64,000 nt of DNA from CALINF01 sp039990395 (GTDB lineage: Bacteria; Pseudomonadota; Gammaproteobacteria; Pseudomonadales; Halieaceae), in the NCBI GenBank assembly GCA_039990395.1, contig JBDXFZ010000041.1:386144-450143 (forward strand), given 5' to 3'. The position numbers and the translations under genes were made by a program. The notes under the pieces were generated by a model, which searched no databases, was not told where the DNA came from, and was given only the letters and a program-made list of their open reading frames with translations. Within the stretch, counting starts at the first letter, position 1, and the number at the start of each line of letters is the position of its first letter. Below are positions 15,891-25,453 of the stretch, piece after piece.

Positions 15891-16673
15891 CTAGTCTTCG
15901 ATATCACGACGAATCAGCACAATGGTTATATCGTCTTCCTGAGAGCTATCATCTCCAAAGCGCGCCAGCTCATCGAGCATGCTCTGGCCCGTCTCCGCCA
16001 TAGAACGATCCAGATTCTCCCGTAGCACTCGGGCTACACCCTCTTGGCCAAATAATTGGCCCGCGGCATTACCGAACTCATAAACTCCATCCGAGATCAG
16101 CGCCATGATATCGCCTGGCGCCAGCGCCAGGCTGTGATGTGAACCAACACTCTCAACCTCAATGCTGCCCAATGGAAAAGTCGTCGGCTCATGCCAATCA
16201 CACTGATCCGCGCCCCGATGGTAATGCAATATGGGGCCCTGGCCGGCCGAATGATAAGTCATTTCATGCGTCGCGGGATCAAGAAAACCCATAAAAGCTG
16301 TCACGAAACGATCTTCGGGTAAGTCTTCTGCGAGTTGGTTGTTAGTATGCTGATAGGCCTCATCAAGGCCCGCGCCTAACCGGAAGGCTACTCGCAACAT
16401 GGCCTGCATCTGAGTGACCGACATGGCCGGACCGGCGCCATGGCCAGTGGCGTCACCCAGCAGAACAAACAGCCCCTGATCGAGATTGACCAGATCGAAC
16501 ATATCGCCACCCGTATGATTGGCAGGCCGCAATATGCCTGTCAGATCGTAACCTGGCACCTGGGGCATCGAGTCTGGCAAGATACTGAACTGGATCTCAC
16601 GAGCAATCACCAGCTCTTCTTCGAGTTCACCCAGGCCGATCAGATGCGGCGTCGTGCGACGGGAAATACTCAT
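15891..16673 (-). CDS. SpoIIE/PP2C-type serine phosphatase
   Basis: A 260-residue PPM phosphatase of the RsbU/SpoIIE kind. A short helical stretch (GELEEELVIAREIQFSILP, about 15-33) precedes the catalytic domain, a layout common to RsbU-like proteins. Metal residues appear in GGDMFD (Asp57), GDATGHGAGPA (Asp74), SDGVYE and QEDDITIV. There is no sensor domain, so input must come through the helical linker or another protein. It opens the trio, 66 bases before the kinase gene. Confidence 0.9.
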   Translation of the reverse strand: MSISRRTTPHLIGLGELEEELVIAREIQFSILPDSMPQVPGYDLTGILRPANHTGGDMFDLVNLDQGLFVLLGDATGHGAGPAMSVTQMQAMLRVAFRLGAGLDEAYQHTNNQLAEDLPEDRFVTAFMGFLDPATHEMTYHSAGQGPILHYHRGADQCDWHEPTTFPLGSIEVESVGSHHSLALAPGDIMALISDGVYEFGNAAGQLFGQEGVARVLRENLDRSMAETGQSMLDELARFGDDSSQEDDITIVLIRRDIED

Positions 16674-16685
16674 AACCTGCTCCGG

Positions 16686-18377
16686 CTAATCCTGCTCCGC
16701 CGAGTACACTCTACTACCGGCCACATAGGTTGCCTCTACCCTGTTCTTCCAAATAGCATTCTCCGGCTGATCAAAGTAATTATCGCTCACCAAAATAAAG
16801 TCAGCGTAATACCCCGGCAACAAGCGACCAATCTCCTTCTCCTGATGCGCGGCAAAAGCAGCATCCTGGGTAAACAGGCTGAGGCTAGCCTCTCGCGATA
16901 GCTTTTGGCCCGGGAACCAACCCCCTTCGGGTTCGTTGTCATGGCTCTGACGCGTCACTGCCGCATGCAATCCGTAAAAAGGGTTCACAGACTCCACAGG
17001 GAAATCCGAACCACCAGCCAGCTGTGCACCGCTGTCGAGCAAGGTCGACCACGCATAGGCCGCTTTGAGTCGTTCCTCACCCAACCGGTCGCCTGCCATA
17101 TTCTTATCGCTGGTAGCGTGGGTGGGTTGAATCGAAGCCACTATCCCTGCCGCTGCAAAGCGCGATACATCCTGTGGACGCAAAATCTGCGCGTGCTCCA
17201 CACGATGACGCAACGCGCGACTCGCCCCCTCCTTGTTCAACATTTCGTAATTCACCAATACGCGATCATTGGCAAGATCACCAATCGCGTGGGTGTTCAC
17301 CTGATACCCTGCCGCCACCGCCCGGCCCATATGATGCTTAAGCTCCTCATCCGTCAGCAACAGCAAACCTCTATGTCCGGGCTTATCAGAGTAGTCTTCA
17401 AATAACGCCGCGCCCCGAGAGCCCAGTGCACCATCTGCAGAAATTTTGACACTGCGCACCACCAGCAGCTGTGCGTCATCTTGAGATGGGCCTGCCTCCA
17501 GGTCCGCATCGTTCGCAGGATCAAGCACATCCAGCATCGCATACACTCGTACTGCCATTTCATGGGCTTTTAGCAGGCTGCGAAAGCCACGCACTTCCTG
17601 GGCGGTTATGCCGGCATCGTGCACGGAGGTGAGCCCATTTGCCGCCAAATCATGCAGCGCTCTAGCCTGATAGTCAGCAATTTGCTCATCGGAATCTACT
17701 GGCATAACGCTAAACACCATTGTCATGGCATTATCGATAAGCACACCAGTCGCTTTGCCTTGCTCATCACGGATGATCTGGCCACCAGCGGGATCGGGCG
17801 TGTCATCGGTAATGCCGGCAAGCGCCAGCGCACGAGTGTTTACCCAAACAGCGTGCCCATCCACACGCCCCAATACCACTGCGGCATCACCGGAAACAGC
17901 ATCGAGGCTTTGCCGTGAAGGAAACTCCTTACTCGGCCAAAGCACCTGGTTCCAGCCACGGCCTTGAACCCACGTATTCTTGATGGACTCAGCTGAAATG
18001 AAATCCAGCACACGGGCAACCGCAGCCGACTCGCTGTCTACGCCCACGAGATCAACCGATGCCAGAGCGCGACCATGGCTACTCACATGGCCGTGGGCAT
18101 CGATCAAACCGGGCAGTAATGTCATACCCTTACCATCGATGCGCTGCGTCGCAGTCGATTGCTGCGCGTCAGATTCCGCAGAGTAAAGTCGCGTCACCTT
18201 GCCGTCATCAAACTCCAAGGCAGAAAAGGTGACAAGCTCGGGGCCGTCCATGGTGTAGCCCGACACATTGTGAACCAACGTGGCGGCCGTCACAGACGTG
18301 GCTGCCAATCCGATTGCTACTCCCGCTACCAATCTGCCGATCAACAACGCGGTGAATCTAGGGGCTCTGCGTTTCAT
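16686..18377 (-). CDS. Exported YtcJ-type amidohydrolase
   Basis: A 563-residue metal-dependent hydrolase of the amidohydrolase_3 (YtcJ-like) group with an N-terminal signal peptide (MKRRAPRFTALLIGRLVAG, cleaved near VTAA). Metal ligands are visible in LIDAHGHVSSHGRA (HxH), VNTHAIGDLAND, RVEHAQIL and GGSDFPVESVNP. The start is ATG 18377 with AGGAG 5-6 bases upstream. It ends 13 bases before the phosphatase gene start, so the two may be co-transcribed, though function seems unrelated. Substrate is unknown; formamide or N-acyl amine hydrolysis is typical of relatives. Confidence 0.9.
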   Translation of the reverse strand: MKRRAPRFTALLIGRLVAGVAIGLAATSVTAATLVHNVSGYTMDGPELVTFSALEFDDGKVTRLYSAESDAQQSTATQRIDGKGMTLLPGLIDAHGHVSSHGRALASVDLVGVDSESAAVARVLDFISAESIKNTWVQGRGWNQVLWPSKEFPSRQSLDAVSGDAAVVLGRVDGHAVWVNTRALALAGITDDTPDPAGGQIIRDEQGKATGVLIDNAMTMVFSVMPVDSDEQIADYQARALHDLAANGLTSVHDAGITAQEVRGFRSLLKAHEMAVRVYAMLDVLDPANDADLEAGPSQDDAQLLVVRSVKISADGALGSRGAALFEDYSDKPGHRGLLLLTDEELKHHMGRAVAAGYQVNTHAIGDLANDRVLVNYEMLNKEGASRALRHRVEHAQILRPQDVSRFAAAGIVASIQPTHATSDKNMAGDRLGEERLKAAYAWSTLLDSGAQLAGGSDFPVESVNPFYGLHAAVTRQSHDNEPEGGWFPGQKLSREASLSLFTQDAAFAAHQEKEIGRLLPGYYADFILVSDNYFDQPENAIWKNRVEATYVAGSRVYSAEQD

Positions 18378-18391
18378 AAACTCTCCTAAAG

Positions 18392-20095
18392 TTACTGCAA
18401 GAAGTTCGAGGGGAACTGATCGCGGCACTTTGCCGTGGTCCGCTCAGCGTTTGCCGTCTGATTGAGGGATCGGTGAGAATGGGCAACCAGATTACAAGCG
18501 AGTAGTTGGTAGGGCACTTCATCTAGCACGGTATTGCCAACCCTGATCGCACGCTCGTGGTCACCCGACCACTGAGCCATCTGTGCCACAGACAGTCGCT
18601 TGAGGGCGGTGACCGGCGTCTGCAGAACTGTCGGTGGCAATTTCTTGTCTATGCGTGCCAACAGGTACCCCGTGGCATCACGATACAGGGGACGCCAGCG
18701 CCCTGACTCCTGAAAAGCCTGTAGCTTTTCCTGACCACCGAAGCGTTGACTAGGCCACATAAACAGCTCGGCACCGGTAGCCTCCACAGCTTGCAGCCAG
18801 CCTTGGTCGCCTCTGAGCACTGAGACATACTGCAGATAGTTCTCATCGCTATAAATGGTATCAGCACGACCATCGATATAAACCTTCAGCACACCATCGG
18901 TGCGCCAGTGAATATAGCCACCCCAATTGTAAAGCGCATACACCTTGCCGCTGAGGCCATTAACCTCTACGTAGTTCAACATCTCCTGAGGATAGCTGTA
19001 CTCTGCCGTCAAGTAGTGAAATGCGGGAGCCGATACAAGTGGATACGGTTGCATGCGAACAATACCGAACACAGCGACGATGGCCACCAGCGCCCACCCC
19101 GCTCCTTTAAACCAGAGCTGTCGCAATACCAAAGCGACGAGCGGAGCGAGCAAGAGTGCTAGAGAGATTGCGTAAATGGTGATAAACCGGCGACTGGTGA
19201 GCGACATGGCCAGTGTTAACCCCGTAAGTGCTATGCCCTCCCATGGCACGCCGGTCTGTCTTCGCACCCACGGAATCAAGTAGGCAATGGTAAGCAGCGG
19301 AGCCCACATAAAGACAAAGTAAAGTGGCGAGACAATGCCACCGGGCTGAAACGGCGACAGCCACTCCGCCAGCTGCTTATAAGGCGATGTTTCATCAAAC
19401 GCATACTTAAGCGGATAGAGAAAAGTACCCAGCCCGGCAGGATTCAGAAAGCACACCGCTGCGCATACCAGACCGATTAGCAGCGCACCCTTGAATGAGT
19501 CCATCGTCAGTTCCCGCCAGGGGAACACCAGAATACCCAGCGCCATTAGGCCGAAGAAAAATCCACCATGCAGATTTACCCACAACACAAAGTATCCGGC
19601 CAGTAGCCATAGCGGCTGACGACGCTGCAGGAGTAACGCGATTAAGCCTGCAAAGAGCAATAGAGTGTAAAGGTGAGGCCGCACATCAATGAAGGGGGCT
19701 GCTATCGCGGCAGCCAGACCGGCGCAGATAGTTGCCGCTGCTGCATTGTCCGTTTGTCGCCATAGCGCAATTTGTAACAAGCTGAACGTAGCTATAACAA
19801 CCAGCCATTTCCAGTACACCAGCGACGCGATACCAAACGCATCTACCCACAACCAATAGAGCACATCCGCGAACCATTCATGATTGAGCCAGTCGTGACC
19901 CGCTGCAGAATAGGACCAATCATCCACCATCCAGACAGTGCCGGTCTGCAACAGCTCACGCCCGGCTGCAACATGCCACCACATGTCTGAACCGGCCATT
20001 TCGGTATAGCCATAGGATAGAAATATCACCGCCCCGACCAGCAGCCACGCAACGTTTTGGGCTCGCTGCAACATCGAACTTTGCGCCTCTGTCAT
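18392..20095 (-). CDS. Multi-pass membrane protein, GT-C glycosyltransferase-like
   Basis: A 567-residue protein with about ten hydrophobic helices and a C-terminal soluble part of about 170 residues. Near the N-terminus GSDMWWHVAAGREL carries the acidic residue plus WWH pattern of GT-C-fold membrane glycosyltransferases and related uncharacterised proteins. It overlaps the GtrB-like gene by one base (20095), which with GtrA makes a plausible three-gene unit for transferring a polyprenyl-linked sugar outside the inner membrane. No clear family name can be given. Confidence 0.65.
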   Translation of the reverse strand: MTEAQSSMLQRAQNVAWLLVGAVIFLSYGYTEMAGSDMWWHVAAGRELLQTGTVWMVDDWSYSAAGHDWLNHEWFADVLYWLWVDAFGIASLVYWKWLVVIATFSLLQIALWRQTDNAAAATICAGLAAAIAAPFIDVRPHLYTLLLFAGLIALLLQRRQPLWLLAGYFVLWVNLHGGFFFGLMALGILVFPWRELTMDSFKGALLIGLVCAAVCFLNPAGLGTFLYPLKYAFDETSPYKQLAEWLSPFQPGGIVSPLYFVFMWAPLLTIAYLIPWVRRQTGVPWEGIALTGLTLAMSLTSRRFITIYAISLALLLAPLVALVLRQLWFKGAGWALVAIVAVFGIVRMQPYPLVSAPAFHYLTAEYSYPQEMLNYVEVNGLSGKVYALYNWGGYIHWRTDGVLKVYIDGRADTIYSDENYLQYVSVLRGDQGWLQAVEATGAELFMWPSQRFGGQEKLQAFQESGRWRPLYRDATGYLLARIDKKLPPTVLQTPVTALKRLSVAQMAQWSGDHERAIRVGNTVLDEVPYQLLACNLVAHSHRSLNQTANAERTTAKCRDQFPSNFLQ

Positions 20096-21054
20096 CAGTG
20101 CTCTGACTCCTTGAGGGAATGCGCCGGATGGTATGACTTCACGAAGTACAAAGAGCGTGACTTGGACTCATTATATGTTCGAGCCAGATATTCACCCATA
20201 ATGCCGATGCAAATGAGCTGAACGCCGCCAAGAAAAAGAATAACGACCATAAGCGATGGGTAACCCGGTACTGGGTTACCAAACAGGAGTGTCTTGATGA
20301 AGAAATACACGCCATAAATAAACGAGCCTGTTGCGGTTAAGGCTCCAAGGTAAGTGGCCAGTTTGAGGGGTACATCTGAAAAAGACGTTATGCCTTCCAA
20401 TGCAAAGTTCCACAAACGCCAGTAGTTCCATTTGGTAGAGCCCGCATCACGAGCCTCGCGCACATAGGGAACCGCAAGCTGGGGAAAGCCAATCCAGGCA
20501 TACAAACCCTTCATATAGCGATGCCGCTCGGGCAGCGATTTCAACGCATCAACGGCGCGGCGGCTGAGTAATCGAAAGTCCCCTGCATCCGGCGGAATCT
20601 CGACTTCAGTCAAGGCATTGAGAATTCGGTAGAACCACTTAGCAGTGGTGACTTTCAACCACGTTTCACCCTGTCGCTCTGTGCGCCGGCCATAGACTAC
20701 ATCGTAACCTTCACGCCAGTGGGCAAGAAACTCGGGAATCAATTCCGGCGGATCCTGCAGGTCTGCGTCAATAATAATCACCGCGTCGCCGATGGCTGTC
20801 TCCAGGCCCGCAGACAATGCGACCTCCTTTCCAAAGTTGCGACTTAATTCGATCAGGCCAATCCGCGAATCCAAGTCACGCAGCCGCATCAGCTCCGCAA
20901 CGGAGTTATCTGTACTGCCATCGTCGACAAAAAGTAACTCGTAGTCCTCGCCTATCTCCTGGAGTATCTGGTGCGTACGCTCAAAGAATGTAGGCAACAC
21001 CTCAGCTTCATTATGTACAGGCACTACGACAGACAGCATAACGACATTATCCAC
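20095..21054 (-). CDS. GtrB/ArnC-like polyprenyl-phosphate glycosyltransferase
   Basis: A 319-residue GT2 enzyme: VVVPVHNEAEVLP, LLFVDDGSTDNS, the DXD-like IIDADLQDPPELIP, and SRNFGKEVALSAGL. Two C-terminal transmembrane helices (about 230-255 and 265-290) are typical of GtrB and dolichol-phosphate mannosyltransferase-type proteins that load a sugar on undecaprenyl phosphate. The GTG at 21054 overlaps the GtrA stop; ATG 21039 is an alternative. Confidence 0.9.
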   Translation of the reverse strand: MDNVVMLSVVVPVHNEAEVLPTFFERTHQILQEIGEDYELLFVDDGSTDNSVAELMRLRDLDSRIGLIELSRNFGKEVALSAGLETAIGDAVIIIDADLQDPPELIPEFLAHWREGYDVVYGRRTERQGETWLKVTTAKWFYRILNALTEVEIPPDAGDFRLLSRRAVDALKSLPERHRYMKGLYAWIGFPQLAVPYVREARDAGSTKWNYWRLWNFALEGITSFSDVPLKLATYLGALTATGSFIYGVYFFIKTLLFGNPVPGYPSLMVVILFLGGVQLICIGIMGEYLARTYNESKSRSLYFVKSYHPAHSLKESEH

Positions 21055-21457
21055 CCGCCCCGGGCGACTCCTTTGTTGTAAAGACCCATAATTGGGCCAA
21101 CGAAAAATTCCAGATCAATACAGCCACCAATGCGATGGCCTGCGCCAGCAAATAGTTCAATTGCCAAATTTCACTGGCCAACCACATCAGCCCACCGTTA
21201 ATCGCAAACCCGCAGCTTATCATTACCAGATACCGCGCCAGTGTTGGGCCGTGTGGGGCAGTCTCACCGAAGGTCCAACTATAGTGCAATAGATAATTAC
21301 AAATCACAGCGATAACAAAACCCACGCTGCTACCGAGCGTTGCGTTGATAGCCAGAAATTCTACGCAGAGATACAAGATACCGTAATGAATGACCGCAGT
21401 TACGCCGCCCACAATGCAAAAGCGAATTAGCCTGAGCAGCACGGGTTTGTTGCGCAC
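21047..21457 (-). CDS. GtrA family flippase-like membrane protein
   Basis: A 136-residue four-helix protein; LLRLIRFCIVGGVTAVIHYG and FVIAVICNYLLHYSWTF are the GtrA pattern. GtrA proteins are proposed to flip the lipid-linked sugar made by GtrB. The frame is open far upstream to 21880 but that part lies over the antiporter gene in another frame and has no membrane protein pattern, so I start at GTG 21457; GTG 21442 is also possible. It overlaps gtrB by 8 bases. Confidence 0.85.
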   Translation of the reverse strand: MRNKPVLLRLIRFCIVGGVTAVIHYGILYLCVEFLAINATLGSSVGFVIAVICNYLLHYSWTFGETAPHGPTLARYLVMISCGFAINGGLMWLASEIWQLNYLLAQAIALVAVLIWNFSLAQLWVFTTKESPGAGG

Positions 21458-21462
21458 GCGAG

Positions 21463-22824
21463 CTACACGAAGGCTATCAAGAGATAGCCAACCCCCGATA
21501 AACCTGCCGCTATAAGCGCATAAGGCAACTGGGTAATCGCATGCTCGTAAGGCCCACAACCTGCTCCCTGCGCAGTCAATACAGTAGAGTCGCTGTAGAA
21601 ACACGCCTGGCTGCCAAAGCCGCTGGCTGAGAAAAGGGCTCCGGCAATCAACGGAATACTCACCCCAATTTCCTGCGCAAGCGGAAAGACCACTGGCATT
21701 GCTATCGCAAACACTCCCCAGTTTGACCCTGTAGTAAAAGAAACAAAAGCCATGGTAATAAAGGTGAGCACGGGTAGCATTCCAACCGTCATGTAAGGCG
21801 CTACGGTGCGAATAATATAGTCGGTCATCCCGATGGCATTGTTTGCCTCTATGAACGTGAAGACGGCGATCAATATACACAGCACCGGCACCATCACGCG
21901 CACGCCTTCGATGAGCGTATCGAACATCTCTGCCGGGCGCAGCACGCCCTGTACAAAATACTGCACCAAGGTAATCAAAATGCCCGCCATCACACCCATC
22001 AGAAGATCGATTTCAAACCAGACGGTGAACCCCACCAGGGCAACGATAGGTACGAAAAATAGCTCTGCAGTGGCCGGTTTGTCGCCATCGCGGGCTTCAT
22101 AGGTATCGCGTATCTCGAGATGTTCCGAGCCCGGAGGAATCAATTGGCCAGTTCGCTCGGCGCGCTGTTCCGCGTCACGCATCCTACCCAGGAGCGGCAC
22201 AACACCCATAATCACGAGAGGCACCAGCAGTACCGCCAGAAAAGGGTAGAACATATACGGAATAGACTGAATAAAGATATGTATACCCTGCCCCTGCTCC
22301 GCCACACCATTTTTTTCTAGAAGACCTGCAAAATAGACGGCCCATGTAGAGATCGGAATAATGAGGCAAATAGGCGCTGCGGTTGAGTCCACTACATAGG
22401 CCAACATTTCCCGGGAGGTCCGGTACTTGTCGGTTACCGTTTTCATCGTAGAACTCACGGTGAGTGAATTCAGGTAGTCATCGAGAAATATCACCAGCCC
22501 TAATACCCACGTCCACAGCAATCCACCTTGCTTGGACGAGACTCGACGTGTGACCAGTGCGCCGAACGCCTGAGCGCCGCCTCCTTTTACAAGTAGCGCT
22601 ATGAACGAGCCATACAGAGCGCACACCAAGAGTACCCAAGCCGTATCCCTATCCTGCATCACGGTCAGCACGGCTTCAGACAGGGCGCCCAGAAAGCCCC
22701 ATTGGGACGTAATAATAAAGGCAACGAGTGCGCCGGCGATCACCGACTCAATCGTTCTGTGTGTCCAGATAGCCAGCACCAGCACAACTGCGGTGGGCAA
22801 CAGACTAACGGCTCCGTAATCCAT
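21463..22824 (-). CDS. NhaC family Na+/H+ antiporter
   Basis: A 453-residue polytopic transporter with about eleven helices. Family features are VIFLDDYLNSLTVSSTMK, REMLAYVVDSTAAPICLI and FTTGSNWGVFAIAMPV. It exchanges sodium (or an organic substrate in some relatives) against protons, a common trait of marine bacteria. Its ATG has AAGGA upstream. The stop at 21463 lies 5 bases before the chosen GtrA start. Confidence 0.88.
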   Translation of the reverse strand: MDYGAVSLLPTAVVLVLAIWTHRTIESVIAGALVAFIITSQWGFLGALSEAVLTVMQDRDTAWVLLVCALYGSFIALLVKGGGAQAFGALVTRRVSSKQGGLLWTWVLGLVIFLDDYLNSLTVSSTMKTVTDKYRTSREMLAYVVDSTAAPICLIIPISTWAVYFAGLLEKNGVAEQGQGIHIFIQSIPYMFYPFLAVLLVPLVIMGVVPLLGRMRDAEQRAERTGQLIPPGSEHLEIRDTYEARDGDKPATAELFFVPIVALVGFTVWFEIDLLMGVMAGILITLVQYFVQGVLRPAEMFDTLIEGVRVMVPVLCILIAVFTFIEANNAIGMTDYIIRTVAPYMTVGMLPVLTFITMAFVSFTTGSNWGVFAIAMPVVFPLAQEIGVSIPLIAGALFSASGFGSQACFYSDSTVLTAQGAGCGPYEHAITQLPYALIAAGLSGVGYLLIAFV

Positions 22825-23031
22825 TCATTCCATCCTTGAATACTAATCAGCGGGCATTGTACTGGAGAGCACTGCGCGTCGCGATGCTCCCATATTGCCC
22901 CACTCCAGTTTCTTTTAAGCACGAGCTTCAGCCGATCTTGTCTACACAGAGTACCTCGAAGCAGCTACACTCTGGCATTATCTGCGCATAGACTCGATTC
23001 TGTGCCTATCTGCACTCCAGAGGTTTACTTT

Positions 23032-23883
23032 ATGAAGCTCATCATGACACTCGCCATTGCCTTCAGCCTGGCATTACCGGCAATTACCCTGGCCGAGCAC
23101 CACGGCGATAATCTTGCCTCTATACTGTCGCAGCGCAGTGCAGAAGACCAGGCGCGCGACGCTGCGCGCCATCCTGCGCAGACACTAGAGTTTTTTCAGG
23201 TCCAGCCGGGCATGACTGTGGCAGAAGCGCTGCCCGGGAGTGGCTGGTATACCAAAATTCTGGCTAGTTACCTTGGGCCCAAAGGCAAGCTATATGGTGT
23301 GAACTATGTGGATCGCCTATGGCCACTGTTCGGTCTGTTCAGCGACGAACAAATCGAGGGGCGAATCGCGGCTACCGGAAAATTCCCGCAACAAGTACGC
23401 GGTTTCACCGACAATGGCATTAAAGCAGAAGGGTTTACTTTCGGCACAGTGCCTTCTGAAGTTAGCGGCACCGTAGATCGGTTTTTGTTGATTCGCGCTC
23501 TGCATAATCTAAACAGATTTGAGAAAGACGCGGGAACGCTGAGTCAGGCCTTAGCCGCTGTGCGCGCCATGCTCAAGGAAGACGGGCTTGTTGGCGTGGT
23601 GCAGCACAGACTTCCTGAAGGCGCCCCATTGGAGGGCTCGGACGGCAGTCGCGGTTATTTAAAGCAATCCCACGTAGTCAAGGTGTTTGAAGACGCCGGT
23701 TTCGAGCTGGTTGCCAAGAGTGAGATTAACGCCAACCCGCAAGACCAACCAGGTCCAAGCGATATCGTCTGGCGCCTGCCCCCGTCATACAACGGGAGCG
23801 CGGATGACCCGGCGCTGAAAGCTGCCATGACAGCAATTGGTGAATCCGACCGCATGACGCTGCTGTTTAAAAAGATCCAGTAA
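23032..23883 (+). CDS. Exported class I methyltransferase-like protein
   Basis: A 283-residue protein with a signal peptide (MKLIMTLAIAFSLALPAITL, cleaved near LAEH) followed by a Rossmann SAM-binding pattern: VQPGMTVAEALPGSGWYTKI as motif I, then a loop GKLYGVNYVDRLW, and ALHNLNRF later. This is the group annotated as predicted methyltransferases of the periplasm (COG4798-like). SAM is not normally available outside the cytoplasm, so the substrate or cofactor is unclear. The ATG at 23032 has AGAGG upstream. Confidence 0.78.
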   Translation: MKLIMTLAIAFSLALPAITLAEHHGDNLASILSQRSAEDQARDAARHPAQTLEFFQVQPGMTVAEALPGSGWYTKILASYLGPKGKLYGVNYVDRLWPLFGLFSDEQIEGRIAATGKFPQQVRGFTDNGIKAEGFTFGTVPSEVSGTVDRFLLIRALHNLNRFEKDAGTLSQALAAVRAMLKEDGLVGVVQHRLPEGAPLEGSDGSRGYLKQSHVVKVFEDAGFELVAKSEINANPQDQPGPSDIVWRLPPSYNGSADDPALKAAMTAIGESDRMTLLFKKIQ

Positions 23884-23921
23884 ATAGCCTGCCGGTTCAG
23901 TCGCTTTAAAGGATGACGGCC

Positions 23922-24944
23922 TTACGCAGGCAGATAGCCTGACGTCATCTCTGAGGCGACTTCCCAAAAGCGTGCAGCCATTGCCATATCCGTCATGTGA
24001 TGACTGCCGCCTACCACAACCGGATTGCAGTCTTCGAAATAAGCACCCGATACGCCCGCCACCGCTGCACTACACCCGGCATATACCTGTGTTGCTGCAC
24101 CTTCCTCCGGTGTTTTGGCAATGAGTGGACCGAACAGATCAAATGCGCCCCGCAAGATGGCAGGAGCGGTACGGGCAATATTGGTTTTTACCAACCCGGG
24201 ATGAATGGCGGTAGATGTAACTCCAGAACCCTGCAGTCGTTCCGCCAGCTCTAGCGAAAACAGTGCATTGGCAAGTTTTGATCGGCCATAGGCTTCGCCC
24301 GCATCAAATGCCTTTTCTCCACGCAAATTGTCAAAGTCGATCCCTACAGCAGGCGCCTGCCGGTATCCTGAGCGGCTGGACACATGGACGATACGACCCT
24401 TATCTGCAGCCACCATAAAGGGGAGCAACTGATTGACCAACACAAAGTGTCCCAACACATTAACCACGAATATCTTCTCAATCCCATTGACCAGTTCCAA
24501 CTCGCCAAAGGTATTAATGCCGGCATTACAGATCACGATATCGAGCGGCTGACCCATCGCCTTGACTGCGTCAGCACACGCCACTGCAGACGAAAAGTCT
24601 GACAGCTCAAGCGCGAGCGGTGTGGTCAAGCCCGGCACACTAGCACACGCATTACTCGCCTTTTCAAGCGTGCGTCCCGTACCGATGACATGTGCGCCGC
24701 GCATTGCCAGAACGCGCATGGTCTCAAGCCCAAGGCCTGAATTACAGCCTGTCACCAGCGCCAGCTTTCCTTCAAGGTCCTGACCCTCGGTAACCTCCTC
24801 GGCGGTGGATTTAGCGCCAAAGGGGCCTTGTATGTACCGGGTATCCGGCGATATGGGGAAGTCATCCCCACTGCAGGCTGTCACGGAGACCGGCACGGCG
24901 GCGGCCGCCGAAAATTGCAAAAACTGTCGTCGACTCACTGACAT
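23922..24944 (-). CDS. Tat-exported lipoprotein-type short-chain dehydrogenase
   Basis: A 340-residue SDR behind a twin-arginine leader (MSVSRRQFLQFSAAAAVPV) and a lipobox-like VTAC with Cys24. The SDR core is complete: TGCNSGLG (Tyr-independent cofactor loop, about 65-72), CNAGIN, catalytic Ser189/Ser190 and Tyr219-x3-Lys223. The pattern resembles retinol- and WW-oxidoreductase-like SDRs. Export of an NAD(P) enzyme by Tat, already folded with cofactor, is plausible. It is convergent with the methyltransferase-like gene, 38 bases away. Confidence 0.85.
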   Translation of the reverse strand: MSVSRRQFLQFSAAAAVPVSVTACSGDDFPISPDTRYIQGPFGAKSTAEEVTEGQDLEGKLALVTGCNSGLGLETMRVLAMRGAHVIGTGRTLEKASNACASVPGLTTPLALELSDFSSAVACADAVKAMGQPLDIVICNAGINTFGELELVNGIEKIFVVNVLGHFVLVNQLLPFMVAADKGRIVHVSSRSGYRQAPAVGIDFDNLRGEKAFDAGEAYGRSKLANALFSLELAERLQGSGVTSTAIHPGLVKTNIARTAPAILRGAFDLFGPLIAKTPEEGAATQVYAGCSAAVAGVSGAYFEDCNPVVVGGSHHMTDMAMAARFWEVASEMTSGYLPA

Positions 24945-25453
24945 GAAAGACGCTCCATGAGGATGTTGAGGCTTATGTAGAGGGAGCTCCTAGTGTAACC
25001 CCATATCAAGGAACTGGCTAAACCCACCAGATATAACCACAGGTAATTAAGAGAAATAATAAAATATCATGGGGGAATTTCTTGCCGTGCATCAACGCCA
25101 CTCTATACTCAAACGGTAGCAGCGAGAATGTGGCCACAGTCATGGGGTGGGCAACGTTCGAGAGATTTGCCGCTACTTGGGGGAACACGCAATCGTGCAT
25201 TTTGTCAGAGGTGCACCAAGGCCGGGGGACGAATTTTCCGGCAGCGAGCCGGCCAGTTTGACCGGGCGCAAAACCAATACCGCATTACCCCGCTTCGCGC
25301 CGCACTCAATTTTTGAGCGCGGCGTTATCTTTTGTGCGTGGGATATTCCCACTGCACGCACGTCTGCCACAAATATGCGCTATTCTTCAGCAGCCGGCCC
25401 ACAATCGGCCGATTGTTGTAGCATGCACCCGACCCCAGACTGGAATTATTTGA
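24945..25453. other. 509-base intergenic region with an inverted repeat
   Basis: It separates the divergent SDR and HAD-PlsC genes. No convincing coding frame: the longest (25147-25479) has no ribosome site and ends inside the next gene. At 25338-25352 lies GTGGGA-TAT-TCCCAC, flanked by GTGC (25334) and GCAC (25354), and a second imperfect palindrome TCCGGC/GCCGGC at about 25236-25252. They may be operators; no repeat family is recognised. Confidence 0.4.

Noticed and set aside
21458..21880. N-terminal extension of the GtrA frame
   Set aside because: Lies over the NhaC coding sequence in a different frame; no membrane pattern there, and GtrA proteins are about 120-140 residues.
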